The notes under the pieces were generated by a model. It had not been told where the DNA came from. It did not search any database and was given only the letters and a program-made list of their open reading frames with translations. Both the position numbers and the translations under genes were made by a program. Shown here piece by piece: positions 26,612 through 34,910 of a stretch of DNA of 64,000 nucleotides (positions are counted from its first letter, which is position 1; the number at the start of each line of letters is the position of its first letter). Source of the DNA: Haemophilus sp. (GTDB lineage Bacteria; Pseudomonadota; Gammaproteobacteria; Enterobacterales; Pasteurellaceae); NCBI GenBank assembly GCA_019423025.1, contig JAHZCD010000001.1:310001-374000 (forward strand). The letters run 5' to 3'.

Positions 26612-27313
26612 TTAAAACTTATCTTTCGCTAAACGCCATTGTGTAAATTCGTCTAAATTTTTTGCTTGTAAAAACGGATTAATTTGTTTCTCTAATTCAA
26701 TTGTTGTCGGCAAGCTCGGCTTACCCTCTGCTCGATAACGTTCCACTAAAACACGTTGATTTTTGACCGCACTTTTATCTGCCAATACGGTTTCCGCAAA
26801 AGCTAAATTACCCAGCGTATATTCATGAGCGGGGCAAACAACGGTTTCATTCGGTAATTGATTAAAACGTTGCATAGATTCAAACATTTGTGCAAAATTT
26901 CCCGTAAATACGCGACCACAGCCCGCAGAGAATAACGCATCACCGCAAAATAAATGCCCATCCACCAAATAGCTGACATGCCCTGCTGTATGACCACCAC
27001 TTGGCAAAACTTCAATATGATAATGTGCCGTATTAATCACACCACTATCCACGATATTGGTTGCCCCTTTATTTGCACATTCTGTTGGGCCGAAAACAGG
27101 TACATTTGGATAATATTGCTTAAATTCCGCGACACCTTGCACATGATCATCATGATTATGAGTTAATAACACCGCCTCTACGTCTAACTTATTCGATTCT
27201 AAGTACGGAATTAAACGCGTTATTTCTGGGATATCGATCACAATTACAGGGAAATTTTCTCGTCTATAAAGCCAAATATAGTTATCATTGAGTGCAGGAA
27301 TAGAAACTAGCAT
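26612..27313 (-). CDS. gloB: hydroxyacylglutathione hydrolase (glyoxalase II) GloB
   Basis: The 233-residue metallo-beta-lactamase-fold enzyme hydrolyses S-lactoylglutathione to lactate and glutathione, the second step of methylglyoxal detoxification. The dinuclear metal motif THNHDDHVQG lies near residues 51-60. Other ligands are in GGHTAGHVSY near 107 and the Asp of FCGDALFSAGCGR near 126, with the C-terminal PAHEYTLGNL near 161. It diverges from a YafS-like methyltransferase, as in E. coli. The window also encodes methylglyoxal synthase (mgsA), which makes the toxic precursor. Confidence 0.96.
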   Translation of the reverse strand: MLVSIPALNDNYIWLYRRENFPVIVIDIPEITRLIPYLESNKLDVEAVLLTHNHDDHVQGVAEFKQYYPNVPVFGPTECANKGATNIVDSGVINTAHYHIEVLPSGGHTAGHVSYLVDGHLFCGDALFSAGCGRVFTGNFAQMFESMQRFNQLPNETVVCPAHEYTLGNLAFAETVLADKSAVKNQRVLVERYRAEGKPSLPTTIELEKQINPFLQAKNLDEFTQWRLAKDKF

Positions 27314-27323
27314 AAATTACCTT

Positions 27324-28040
27324 ATGAAAATAGGATTAACATTGAATTGGAAAGCCAAATGGCACAAACCACTTCTTTCACCTGAAAGTTGGCAAGCGTT
27401 ACCACAAGGTGAAGCCTATTGTAACGTATTAACACATTATTTTGCCCAATGGACACCTAAAATTTTAGGCTATCAAATTCTGAAAGTCGGTGCCTTAAGT
27501 GGCGAAATTGCCTTTGACTTGCCTTTACGTCATCAAATTGTGTTAGCTGAAAAAACAGCGCATTTTCCTACCGCACTTTTAAATGAAAGTGATAGCTTGC
27601 TCCAAGCATCGCCATTAACCTTGCCTTTTATTGAAAAAGAAATGGATGCCTGCTTATTGGCAAACACCTTAAATTTTGCGCAAGATCCTCACCAAATATT
27701 GCGTGAAGCACATCGTGTTTTAAAGGATGACGGCTGGATTTTCATCACGTTATTTAATCCGATGAGTCCCTTGCTTTTCAAATCCAAATTAGGCGAGTTT
27801 AAGTTCCGACAATATGCTACTTGGCGAGTGGTTGACTGGCTATCCTTATTAAACTTTGATGTGATTGCAGAAGAAAGACTATCCATAAAACAAGAAAAGA
27901 GCTCGCTCTGCTCTCCGCTCACTGTGATCATTGCCCAAAAACGAACTTATCCCTTAACACTGAATCCTGAGAAAGCGCGATCAAAAATGCCGGCGTTTTT
28001 AGAGCCGGCAAGTGCATTTAAAGAAATCAGAACAGAATAA
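27324..28040 (+). CDS. YafS-like SAM-dependent methyltransferase
   Basis: The product of 238 residues starts at ATG 27324; an upstream in-frame codon would read into gloB and is rejected. It looks like a class I methyltransferase of the methyltransf_11 type, with MDACLLANTLNFAQDPHQIL near residue 110, REAHRVLKDDGWIFITLFNP near 130, and a degenerate SAM-binding first strand (GYQILKVGALSGE near 48). The substrate is unknown. Its orientation back to back with gloB matches E. coli yafS/gloB. It ends at 28040, directly abutting the stop of the convergent YegP gene. Confidence 0.75.
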   Translation: MKIGLTLNWKAKWHKPLLSPESWQALPQGEAYCNVLTHYFAQWTPKILGYQILKVGALSGEIAFDLPLRHQIVLAEKTAHFPTALLNESDSLLQASPLTLPFIEKEMDACLLANTLNFAQDPHQILREAHRVLKDDGWIFITLFNPMSPLLFKSKLGEFKFRQYATWRVVDWLSLLNFDVIAEERLSIKQEKSSLCSPLTVIIAQKRTYPLTLNPEKARSKMPAFLEPASAFKEIRTE

Positions 28041-28379
28041 TTATTCTGTCACTTCTTTGATTACTGCAGAAGATGCATTATTCATTACAGACTCAACGCC
28101 TTTTTCTGCTGCAGCTTGAGAAGAATAATATTGGCTACGGCCAATTTCTTGATGGTTAGCCGCTTTTAAAATGAAGTAAGGTTTGTCATTTTTCGCTACG
28201 CGATATTCAAAGTTTTTCGCATCCACACCATTTTTTTGCACTGATGCAATGCCATTTTCAGCTGATGCTTTTGTTTTATAAAGTTCGCTAGTTAAAATAA
28301 CTTGTCCGTTTGCTGCTTTTAAGTTGAACATAAATTGTCCGTCTTTAGCCACTTTTAATTCATAAAATCCTTGAGCCAT
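28041..28379 (-). CDS. YegP-family (DUF1508) protein
   Basis: The 112-residue product consists of two tandem DUF1508 repeats of about 50 residues: FYELKVAKDGQFMFNLKAANGQVI and FEYRVAKNDKPYFILKAANHQEI. Each is followed by a YxSxxxAEnGIxSV-like helix. This beta-beta-beta-alpha unit is common in small stress-associated cytoplasmic proteins, but the role is unknown. I choose ATG 28379, which has GGGAGA seven bases upstream. Its TAA (28041-28043) abuts the stop of the convergent methyltransferase gene with no spacer. Confidence 0.9.
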   Translation of the reverse strand: MAQGFYELKVAKDGQFMFNLKAANGQVILTSELYKTKASAENGIASVQKNGVDAKNFEYRVAKNDKPYFILKAANHQEIGRSQYYSSQAAAEKGVESVMNNASSAVIKEVTE

Positions 28380-28558
28380 GATGTCTCCCAATTGATTGAT
28401 TTGTTTATAATTTTACCTACGCAGAAAATGCCTTCCTGCGCTAGGCTAATTTACCCTTAAAAATCAAGGAAAACAAGAGCTAAAGCGTATAAATTTTATG
28501 CTTGATTAGCCCACTAAACTCCCCTATGATGCGGGAACTTTTTATAACAGGAACAATT

Positions 28559-30322
28559 ATGACCGAACAAACATTTATTCTCGGCAAAGATGCCGCACTT
28601 GAAGACAGTATTTCAAAATTTCAACAAAAATTGACCGCACTTGGTTTCAATATCGAAGAAGCCTCTTGGCTTAATCCTGTGCCAAATGTATGGTCTGTAC
28701 ATATTCGTGATAAAGATTGCCCACAATGTTTTTCTAACGGTAAAGGCGCGAGCAAAAAAGCCGCATTAGCGTCTGCATTAGGTGAATATTTCGAACGTCT
28801 TTCCACCAACTATTTCTTTGCTGATTTCTATTTAGGGCAAGAGATTGCCAATGGCGATTTCGTCCATTATCCCACTGAAAAATGGTTTCTTATTGAAGAT
28901 GAAGCCCTTTTACCACTAGGGATTTTAGATGATTACTTATGGGATTATTTCGATCCAAATCAAGAACTAACCCCAGAATTGCTTGTGGATCTGCAATCCG
29001 GTAATTACGATCGCGGTATTGTCGCGATGCCTTATGTGCGCCAATCCGATCAACAAACCGTCTATATTCCACAAAGTATCATTGCGAATTTGTATGTTTC
29101 TAACGGGATGTCCGCTGGTAACACAAAAAATGAAGCGCGTGTGCAAGGACTGTCTGAGGTCTTTGAGCGCTATGTGAAAAATCGCATTATTGCGGAAGCA
29201 ATCAGTCTTCCTGAAATTCCAAAATCCGTGATGGATCGTTACCCATCCATTCAAGCCTCTATTGCCAAATTAGAGGAAGAAGGCTTCCCTATTTATGCCT
29301 TTGATGCCTCATTAGGTGGCAAATATCCTGTCATTTGCGTGGTATTGCTCAACCCAAATAACGGCACGTGCTTTGCCTCTTTTGGTGCACATCCGAACTT
29401 CCAAGTGGCATTAGAGCGTACGGTAACGGAGCTTTTACAAGGTCGCAGCTTAAAAGATCTCGATGTATTCTCTCCTCCATCATTCAATAATGATGATGTG
29501 GCTGAACACGCTAACCTTGAAACACACTTCATTGATTCTAGCGGTTTAATTTCTTGGGATTTATTCAAAAATACGCCAGATTATGAATTTGCAGATTGGG
29601 ATTTCTCAGGTTCAACGCAAGAAGAATATGAAAACTTGATGGAAATATTTAAGGCGGAAGAAAAAGAAGTCTATATCATGGATTACAACCATTTAGATGT
29701 TTATGCTTGCCGCATTATTGTGCCTGGCATGTCTGATATCTACCCTGCTGATGACCTCATTTATGCCAATAATAATATGGGTATGGACTGGCGTGAGATC
29801 TTATTGGATCTACCACACCATCATCATGATGCTGAAACTTATGAAGAATTATTAGCAGAATTAGATGAGCAAGATATTGACGATGCTACACGCGTTCGCG
29901 AATTTATCGGTATCGTTGCACCAAAAGCAAGCGGTTGGACAACATTACGTGTTGGTGAACTTAAATCCATGCTTTACTTAGCATTAGGTGAATTAGAATT
30001 AGCCTTAGATTGGGCAAACTGGACGATGAATATGAATAGCTCTGTGTTTACGCCTGAGCGTGCAAATTACTATCGTGCCTTAATCAGCATCATTGAATTA
30101 CATTTAGACAATACTCGCGATCCACAACAATATCGCACTGTATTTGAAAGAATGTATGGCAAAGAAGCCGTTCAACAAGCTTGGGCTGCGGTGGCTGAAA
30201 AAGGTAACCCGTTCTATAACTTACCAGCCAGCGATGAAACGCTTGAAAACTTCAAAGAACACCAAGCTTTACTTGGTGCCTATGCTAAACTACAAAAAGC
30301 CAAACGAGAAAATTGGAAATAG
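28559..30322 (+). CDS. ycaO: YcaO protein, ribosomal protein S12 methylthiotransferase accessory factor
   Basis: The product is 587 residues, essentially the length of E. coli YcaO. It starts MTEQTFILGKDAALEDSI; the upstream frame extension to 28502 lacks support. The YcaO ATP-binding domain contains KGASKKAALASALGEYFERLS near residue 65 and GLSEVFERYVKNRII near 195. A C-terminal tetratricopeptide-like part follows (MLYLALGELELALDWANW near 470). YcaO domains phosphorylate amide backbones; E. coli YcaO potentiates RimO-dependent methylthiolation of S12. The C-terminus lacks a proline-rich cyclodehydratase tail, so it is not a peptide-azoline enzyme. A terminator separates it from gyrA. Confidence 0.93.
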   Translation: MTEQTFILGKDAALEDSISKFQQKLTALGFNIEEASWLNPVPNVWSVHIRDKDCPQCFSNGKGASKKAALASALGEYFERLSTNYFFADFYLGQEIANGDFVHYPTEKWFLIEDEALLPLGILDDYLWDYFDPNQELTPELLVDLQSGNYDRGIVAMPYVRQSDQQTVYIPQSIIANLYVSNGMSAGNTKNEARVQGLSEVFERYVKNRIIAEAISLPEIPKSVMDRYPSIQASIAKLEEEGFPIYAFDASLGGKYPVICVVLLNPNNGTCFASFGAHPNFQVALERTVTELLQGRSLKDLDVFSPPSFNNDDVAEHANLETHFIDSSGLISWDLFKNTPDYEFADWDFSGSTQEEYENLMEIFKAEEKEVYIMDYNHLDVYACRIIVPGMSDIYPADDLIYANNNMGMDWREILLDLPHHHHDAETYEELLAELDEQDIDDATRVREFIGIVAPKASGWTTLRVGELKSMLYLALGELELALDWANWTMNMNSSVFTPERANYYRALISIIELHLDNTRDPQQYRTVFERMYGKEAVQQAWAAVAEKGNPFYNLPASDETLENFKEHQALLGAYAKLQKAKRENWK

Positions 30323-30341
30323 ACGATTTTCTCTCAATCAT

Positions 30342-30364
30342 AAGGCGGACTTCATGTCTGCCTT
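30342..30364 (+). terminator. terminator after ycaO
   Basis: AAGGCGGAC (30342-30350), loop TTCAT, and GTCTGCCTT (30356-30364) pair with one G-T wobble and are followed by ATTTATTTCC. It isolates ycaO from gyrA. Confidence 0.75.
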
Positions 30365-30433
30365 ATTTATTTCCGCATTAAAAAAACGCTTTAAAATCAA
30401 CCGCACTTTTCACACAAAAATGCTTAAATTTAT

Positions 30434-30441
30434 GCTATAAT
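30434..30441 (+). promoter_or_regulatory. gyrA extended -10 promoter
   Basis: TGCTATAAT ends in a perfect -10 hexamer TATAAT (30436-30441), with TG one base upstream (an extended -10 element). The -35 region 17 bases upstream (CACAAA) is poor, as often seen with extended -10 promoters and supercoiling-sensitive gyrase genes. It is 35 bases before the gyrA start. Confidence 0.75.
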
Positions 30442-30475
30442 CCGTCGCAATTTTTTGATCAAAAAAGGAATAAAA

Positions 30476-33121
30476 ATGACGGATTCAATCCATTCCTCTA
30501 TTACCCCAGTCAATATTGAAGAAGAACTCAAATCTTCTTACCTTGACTACGCCATGTCGGTGATTGTTGGGCGTGCTTTGCCCGACGTACGTGACGGTTT
30601 AAAACCGGTGCATCGACGTGTGCTTTTCTCCATGGATCAATCTGGCATCACTGCCGGCAAAAAATACGTAAAATCTGCCCGTGTGGTAGGTGATGTAATC
30701 GGTAAATATCACCCGCACGGTGATTTTGCGGTGTACTACACCATTGTGCGTATGGCACAGCCGTTCTCATTACGCTACATGTTGGTAGATGGGCAAGGTA
30801 ACTTTGGCTCAATCGACGGTGACGCGCCAGCGGCAATGCGTTATACCGAAGTCCGTATGCAAAAAATTACCCAAGCGTTATTAACTGACTTGGATAAAGA
30901 AACCGTGAATTTCTCGCCAAACTATGATGGCGAATTAATGATTCCGGATGTATTACCAACCCGTATTCCGGCGCTTTTAGCAAACGGTTCTTCCGGTATT
31001 GCGGTGGGGATGGCAACGAACATTCCGCCACACAACTTAAATGAAGTGTTAGATGGCTGCTTGGCTTATATTGATAACGAAAACATCACCATTGATGAAT
31101 TAATGCAATATATCCCAGGCCCAGACTTCCCGACAGCGGCATTAATTAATGGCCGTAAAGGGATTGAAGAAGCTTATCGCACCGGTCGCGGCAAAGTGTA
31201 TGTTCGCGCTCGTGCTAGCGTAGAAACCACAGATAAAGGCAAAGAGCAAATTATTGTGACTGAATTGCCTTATCAAGTGAACAAAGCTAAATTAGTAGAA
31301 AAAATTGCTGAGCTTATCAAAGATAAAAAAATTGAAGGCATCAGCAATATTATCGACCTTTCTAACAAAGAAGGGATCCGCATTGAAATCGACATCAAAC
31401 GTGATGCGGTGGGCGAAGTAGTTTTAAATCACCTCTATGCCCTTACTCAAATGCAGGTGACCTTCGGGATCAACATGGTGGCTTTGGATCACGGTCAACC
31501 ACGTTTATTCAACTTAAAACAAATCATTGAAGCCTTTGTGATGCACCGTCGCGAAGTGGTGATTCGCCGTTCTTTATTTGAATTGCGTAAAGCCCGCGAG
31601 CGTACGCATATTTTAGAAGGTTTAGCGGTTGCAACATCAAACATCGATGAAATCATCGACATCATCCGTCAATCGAAAGAGCGTAAAGAAGCGGCTGAAA
31701 AATTAATTTCTCGTTCTTGGAAACTGAATAACGAAATTTTAGGTCTGCTTGATGCAGCGGCACGTCCGGCTGAATTAGCGGCTGAATTTGGTATTAAAGG
31801 TTCTGATTACTATCTTTCTCCAGAACAAGTTGATGCAATCTTAGAACTTCGCTTACACCGTTTAACCGGCCTTGCTACTGAAGAAGTGATCAATGAATAC
31901 AAAGAGTTATTGGTTAAAATTGCAGAACTTCTCCACATCATCAATAGCCCTGAGCGCTTGATGGAAGTGATTCGTGAAGAGCTTGAACAAGTACGTGCAC
32001 AATTCGCCGATGAACGTCGTACCGAAATTACTGCGGCTTCCGGTGATATTGATTTAGAAGATTTAATCGCTCAAGAAGATGTAGTAGTAACCCTTTCTCA
32101 CGAAGGTTATGTGAAATATCAACCGCTTACCGACTACGAAGCACAACGTCGTGGTGGTAAAGGTAAATCTGCAACGAAGATGAAAGATGAAGACTTCATT
32201 GAAAAACTCTTAGTAGCGAATACTCACGATACGATTCTCTGCTTCTCGAGCCGTGGTCGCTTATATTGGTTGAAAGTCTATCAATTACCACAAGCCAGCC
32301 GTGGCGCGCGTGGTCGTCCAATTGTAAATATTCTACCATTACAAGAAAATGAGCGTATCACCGCAATCCTGCCAATCTCTGCTTATGAAGAAGATAAATT
32401 CGTCATCATGGCAACCGCTGGCGGTATTGTGAAGAAAATTGCGCTAACCGAATTCAGCCGTCCACGTTCAAGCGGCATCATCGCCTTGAACTTACGTGAT
32501 GAAGATGAATTAATCGGTGTAGATATCACTGACGGTTCTAACGAAATCATGTTGTTCTCTTCTCAAGGTCGCGTGGTACGTTTCGCTGAAAGTGCCGTCC
32601 GTGCAATGGGTCGTTTAGCAACGGGTGTACGCGGTATTAAACTCGCTCTCACCAATGATATCGCTGACGATGAAAGTGCGGTCGAAATTGAAGACGTTTC
32701 TGACGATAATGCAGAAGAAACACTCGATCTCAACATCGATAAAGTCGTTTCCTTAGTTGTGCCGAAAAATGATGGTGCAATCCTTACGGCGACGCAAAAC
32801 GGTTATGGTAAACGCACGCAATTAAGTGAGTATCCAACCAAATCCCGTAATACCAAAGGGGTGATTTCGATTAAAGTAAGCGAACGTAACGGTAAAGTCG
32901 TTGCCGCGACACAAGTAGAAGAAACCGACCAAATTATGCTTATTACCGATGCAGGTACCTTAGTGCGTACTCGTGTAAGTGAAGTAAGTATCGTTGGCCG
33001 TAACACCCAAGGGGTTCGTTTAATTCGTACCGCAGAAGATGAGCACGTAGTCAGTCTTGAACGTGTTTGTGATGTGGATGATGAAGATGAAGGATCTGAA
33101 GATGTGACTTCTGAAGAATAA
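30476..33121 (+). CDS. gyrA: DNA gyrase subunit A GyrA, with quinolone-resistance substitutions
   Basis: The 881-residue subunit cuts and rejoins DNA in type II topoisomerase gyrase. I choose ATG 30476 (MTDSIHSSITPVNIEEELKS), seven codons inside the longer frame, behind AAAGGAATAAAA. The catalytic tyrosine is Tyr123 in AAMRYTE. The GyrA box QRRGGKG lies near residue 560 and begins the beta-pinwheel C-terminal domain. The acidic tail ends DVDDEDEGSEDVTSEE. The quinolone-resistance region reads KYHPHGDFAVYYTIVR. Wild-type gammaproteobacterial GyrA has HGDSAVYDT, so Ser84 is Phe (codon 30725-30727, TTT) and Asp88 is Tyr (30737-30739, TAC). Both are known resistance sites in Haemophilus numbering. 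Confidence 0.98.
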   Translation: MTDSIHSSITPVNIEEELKSSYLDYAMSVIVGRALPDVRDGLKPVHRRVLFSMDQSGITAGKKYVKSARVVGDVIGKYHPHGDFAVYYTIVRMAQPFSLRYMLVDGQGNFGSIDGDAPAAMRYTEVRMQKITQALLTDLDKETVNFSPNYDGELMIPDVLPTRIPALLANGSSGIAVGMATNIPPHNLNEVLDGCLAYIDNENITIDELMQYIPGPDFPTAALINGRKGIEEAYRTGRGKVYVRARASVETTDKGKEQIIVTELPYQVNKAKLVEKIAELIKDKKIEGISNIIDLSNKEGIRIEIDIKRDAVGEVVLNHLYALTQMQVTFGINMVALDHGQPRLFNLKQIIEAFVMHRREVVIRRSLFELRKARERTHILEGLAVATSNIDEIIDIIRQSKERKEAAEKLISRSWKLNNEILGLLDAAARPAELAAEFGIKGSDYYLSPEQVDAILELRLHRLTGLATEEVINEYKELLVKIAELLHIINSPERLMEVIREELEQVRAQFADERRTEITAASGDIDLEDLIAQEDVVVTLSHEGYVKYQPLTDYEAQRRGGKGKSATKMKDEDFIEKLLVANTHDTILCFSSRGRLYWLKVYQLPQASRGARGRPIVNILPLQENERITAILPISAYEEDKFVIMATAGGIVKKIALTEFSRPRSSGIIALNLRDEDELIGVDITDGSNEIMLFSSQGRVVRFAESAVRAMGRLATGVRGIKLALTNDIADDESAVEIEDVSDDNAEETLDLNIDKVVSLVVPKNDGAILTATQNGYGKRTQLSEYPTKSRNTKGVISIKVSERNGKVVAATQVEETDQIMLITDAGTLVRTRVSEVSIVGRNTQGVRLIRTAEDEHVVSLERVCDVDDEDEGSEDVTSEE

Positions 33122-33138
33122 ATAATCTTACAATAAAT

Positions 33139-33170
33139 AAAAGCCCCGCGTTTTGATTCGTGGGGCTTTT
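33139..33170 (+). terminator. rho-independent terminator of gyrA
   Basis: AAAAGCCCCGCG (33139-33150), loop TTTTGATT, and CGTGGGGCTTTT (33159-33170) form a 12-bp stem with one G-T pair. TTTATT follows. Confidence 0.92.
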
Positions 33171-33219
33171 TTATTGGTATCTAAAAATCTCTTTTAGGGA
33201 TCTATTCTACTGATGAAAA

Positions 33220-33777
33220 CTACTCGCCTTCTTCTAATTCATCAGCCATTGCCGCAAGAATTTCACGGGTTAAATACGCCAATGAACGATAAAAAGGAAG
33301 TGTGGCATAAGTTTCTACTTGGGTTAAAAATTTCGCTGCACAAGGTAATAAGAAATCACCGAATAAATCTTGTTGAGCAGATAACGATTCCGTATTGTCT
33401 TCTAACCAAGAAGCCGTAAGCAATAACAAGGCAAAATGATCCACATTCTCTGCTTCAGGCACATTACGAGCATGACGAAAATCCACAAAACGTTGCACAT
33501 CCATATCATAACTAGAAATAGCTGTCGGCACATTACCGTTTGGGCCAAACAATTTTTGATATTCTTGATCAAGCAACGTTAAATCAATTTTCATTTGTAA
33601 ATTATCAATGGCAGCTTCGCTTTCTTTATCCGTAGAAAGCGCCCACACTTGACTTAAACCTTGTTGTTGCAGCCAATCAAATACCCCAGTTAAAATAGGA
33701 TCTGTAGGGCTGCGATAAAATAAATTGCCGAATAAGCGACTAATTAAAGAGAAATTATTCATTTGAGTTTCTGACAT
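33220..33777 (-). CDS. dmsD: TorD/DmsD-family redox-enzyme chaperone
   Basis: The product of about 185 residues is all-helical, with the family pattern: FSLISRLFGNLFYRSP at the start, LDQEYQKLFGPNGNVPTAISSYD near residue 75 (the conserved Y/F..LF.GP..P core), and FALLLLTASWLE near 120. TorD-family chaperones bind twin-arginine signal peptides of molybdoenzymes such as DMSO or TMAO reductase and hold them for cofactor insertion. The enzyme it serves is not in the window, so the DmsD name is a best guess. I chose ATG 33777 behind AGGAAAGCAACAG over the in-frame TTG at 33804. Confidence 0.8.
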   Translation of the reverse strand: MSETQMNNFSLISRLFGNLFYRSPTDPILTGVFDWLQQQGLSQVWALSTDKESEAAIDNLQMKIDLTLLDQEYQKLFGPNGNVPTAISSYDMDVQRFVDFRHARNVPEAENVDHFALLLLTASWLEDNTESLSAQQDLFGDFLLPCAAKFLTQVETYATLPFYRSLAYLTREILAAMADELEEGE

Positions 33778-33800
33778 CTGTTGCTTTCCTATAATTGTGC

Positions 33801-34406
33801 TCAAGATTGAGCTAAAAGTGCGGTCAATTTTGCTGTTGTTTTTTCAGCAGCTTCATCAAGCATCACTTGCCGAGCAGCATTATCGATAATATGAATATCG
33901 CCAAATAAAGTGTAATCCACATTCTCGATACCGCAATAATTAAATAAACCATTGATCAAACAATGATTGAGGGATTTATCCACACCGTATTCTTGATATT
34001 TTGCTACGCTACTCCCTATGGTGATAAATTGTTGCATCGCTTTATCTTGAAGCAGACCTTTGGATTCACCATTTTCTGTTTTGTAAGCAAAACCATGACT
34101 TAATACACGATCCAAATAGCCTTTCAACATGGCGGGGAAACCCATCCACCATAAAGGATAAACCATCGTAATCAAATCTGCTTGTCGGATAAAATCATGT
34201 TCCTGCTGAATTTCTGCTGGGATAATCCCCTTATTGGCCGATTGTAATTCTTCAAAGGAAATAATCGGGTTAAATTCCATGGTATAAAGATCACGCAAAT
34301 GGGTTTCAACGCCAAGCTGTTGGCTTGCTTTCACAACGCGATCCACGATGGCACGACCAAAACTTTTTTGGCTATTGGGATGCGCAAAAATAATCAAATG
34401 ATTCAT
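33801..34406 (-). CDS. NAD(P)H quinone oxidoreductase, flavodoxin fold (KefF/MdaB-like)
   Basis: The 201-residue enzyme has the flavodoxin_2 fold. MNHLIIFAHPNSQKSFGRAI forms the first strand and phosphate loop, DLYTMEFNPIIS is the variable loop, and ADLITMVYPLWWMGFPAMLKGYLDRV near residues 76-101 is the FAD/FMN stacking motif. Such enzymes reduce quinones by two electrons or regulate KefC channels. No kef gene is adjacent. ATGA joins its start to the stop of the upstream nfeD gene (4-base overlap, 34403-34406), so it is translationally coupled to the nfeD-qmcA pair. Confidence 0.87.
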   Translation of the reverse strand: MNHLIIFAHPNSQKSFGRAIVDRVVKASQQLGVETHLRDLYTMEFNPIISFEELQSANKGIIPAEIQQEHDFIRQADLITMVYPLWWMGFPAMLKGYLDRVLSHGFAYKTENGESKGLLQDKAMQQFITIGSSVAKYQEYGVDKSLNHCLINGLFNYCGIENVDYTLFGDIHIIDNAARQVMLDEAAEKTTAKLTALLAQS

Positions 34407-34858
34407 TCTGTTACCTTTTTAACTAACAATGTAATGCCATCAACGCGTTCTACCACCACAAGATCGTTCACATTTAAATGCTCGCCTTGGATACGCCATG
34501 TGGTGTCGCCAAAGGCACCGCGACCAATCCCGTTAGAACCAATTTCTAACACCGTTCCTTTTTTACCTAACAAAGTATGATCCCGTTGGTTTAAGGTTGT
34601 ACGTGATTGATCCTGATTATCTTTGCTATGTTGGTATTTCCACCAAAGCAGCGAGAGAATAATCGCTAAAATCGCATAAAAAACGGCTAACGCGGTTAAG
34701 GATAAACTCGGTACTAACGCCATTACGCCTGCCGTCACAATTGCAGCCAAGCCCCACCACAATAAAAATACACCGGGTACAAGGGTTTCAGCGATTAACA
34801 ATACAAAACCTAATACCAACCAATGCCACACCGACCAAGTTGTTAACCAATCTGCCAT
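34403..34858 (-). CDS. NfeD-family membrane protein (YbbK-like)
   Basis: The 151-residue protein has an N-terminal region with two or three hydrophobic helices (WHWLVLGFVLLIAETLVPGVFLLWWGLAAIV, then LSLTALAVFYAILAIILSLLWW). A C-terminal OB-fold domain of about 70 residues includes LLGKKGTVLEIGSNGIGRGAFGDT and GEHLNVNDLVVVERVDGITLLV. NfeD proteins pair with SPFH-domain proteins in membrane microdomains. The SPFH gene qmcA lies directly upstream, as usual for this pair. Confidence 0.9.
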   Translation of the reverse strand: MADWLTTWSVWHWLVLGFVLLIAETLVPGVFLLWWGLAAIVTAGVMALVPSLSLTALAVFYAILAIILSLLWWKYQHSKDNQDQSRTTLNQRDHTLLGKKGTVLEIGSNGIGRGAFGDTTWRIQGEHLNVNDLVVVERVDGITLLVKKVTE

Positions 34859-34877
34859 ATCAACTCCTTGAGAGAAA

Positions 34878-34905
34878 AAGTGCGGTCATTTTTAACCGCA
34901 CTTTA
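34878..34905 (-). terminator. inverted uptake-word hairpin between qmcA and nfeD
   Basis: AAAGTGCGGT (34878-34887) and ACCGCACTTT (34896-34905) form a perfect 10-bp stem. On the minus strand TTTTTCTC follows. It sits between two genes that normally act together, so partial termination may set their ratio. Confidence 0.6.
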
Positions 34906-34910
34906 AGAAA

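Noticed and set aside
28029..28046. Palindrome at the abutting stops of the methyltransferase and YegP genes (GAATAATTATTC)
   Set aside because: It is produced by two stop codons meeting head to head and is too AT-rich and short to be a terminator.
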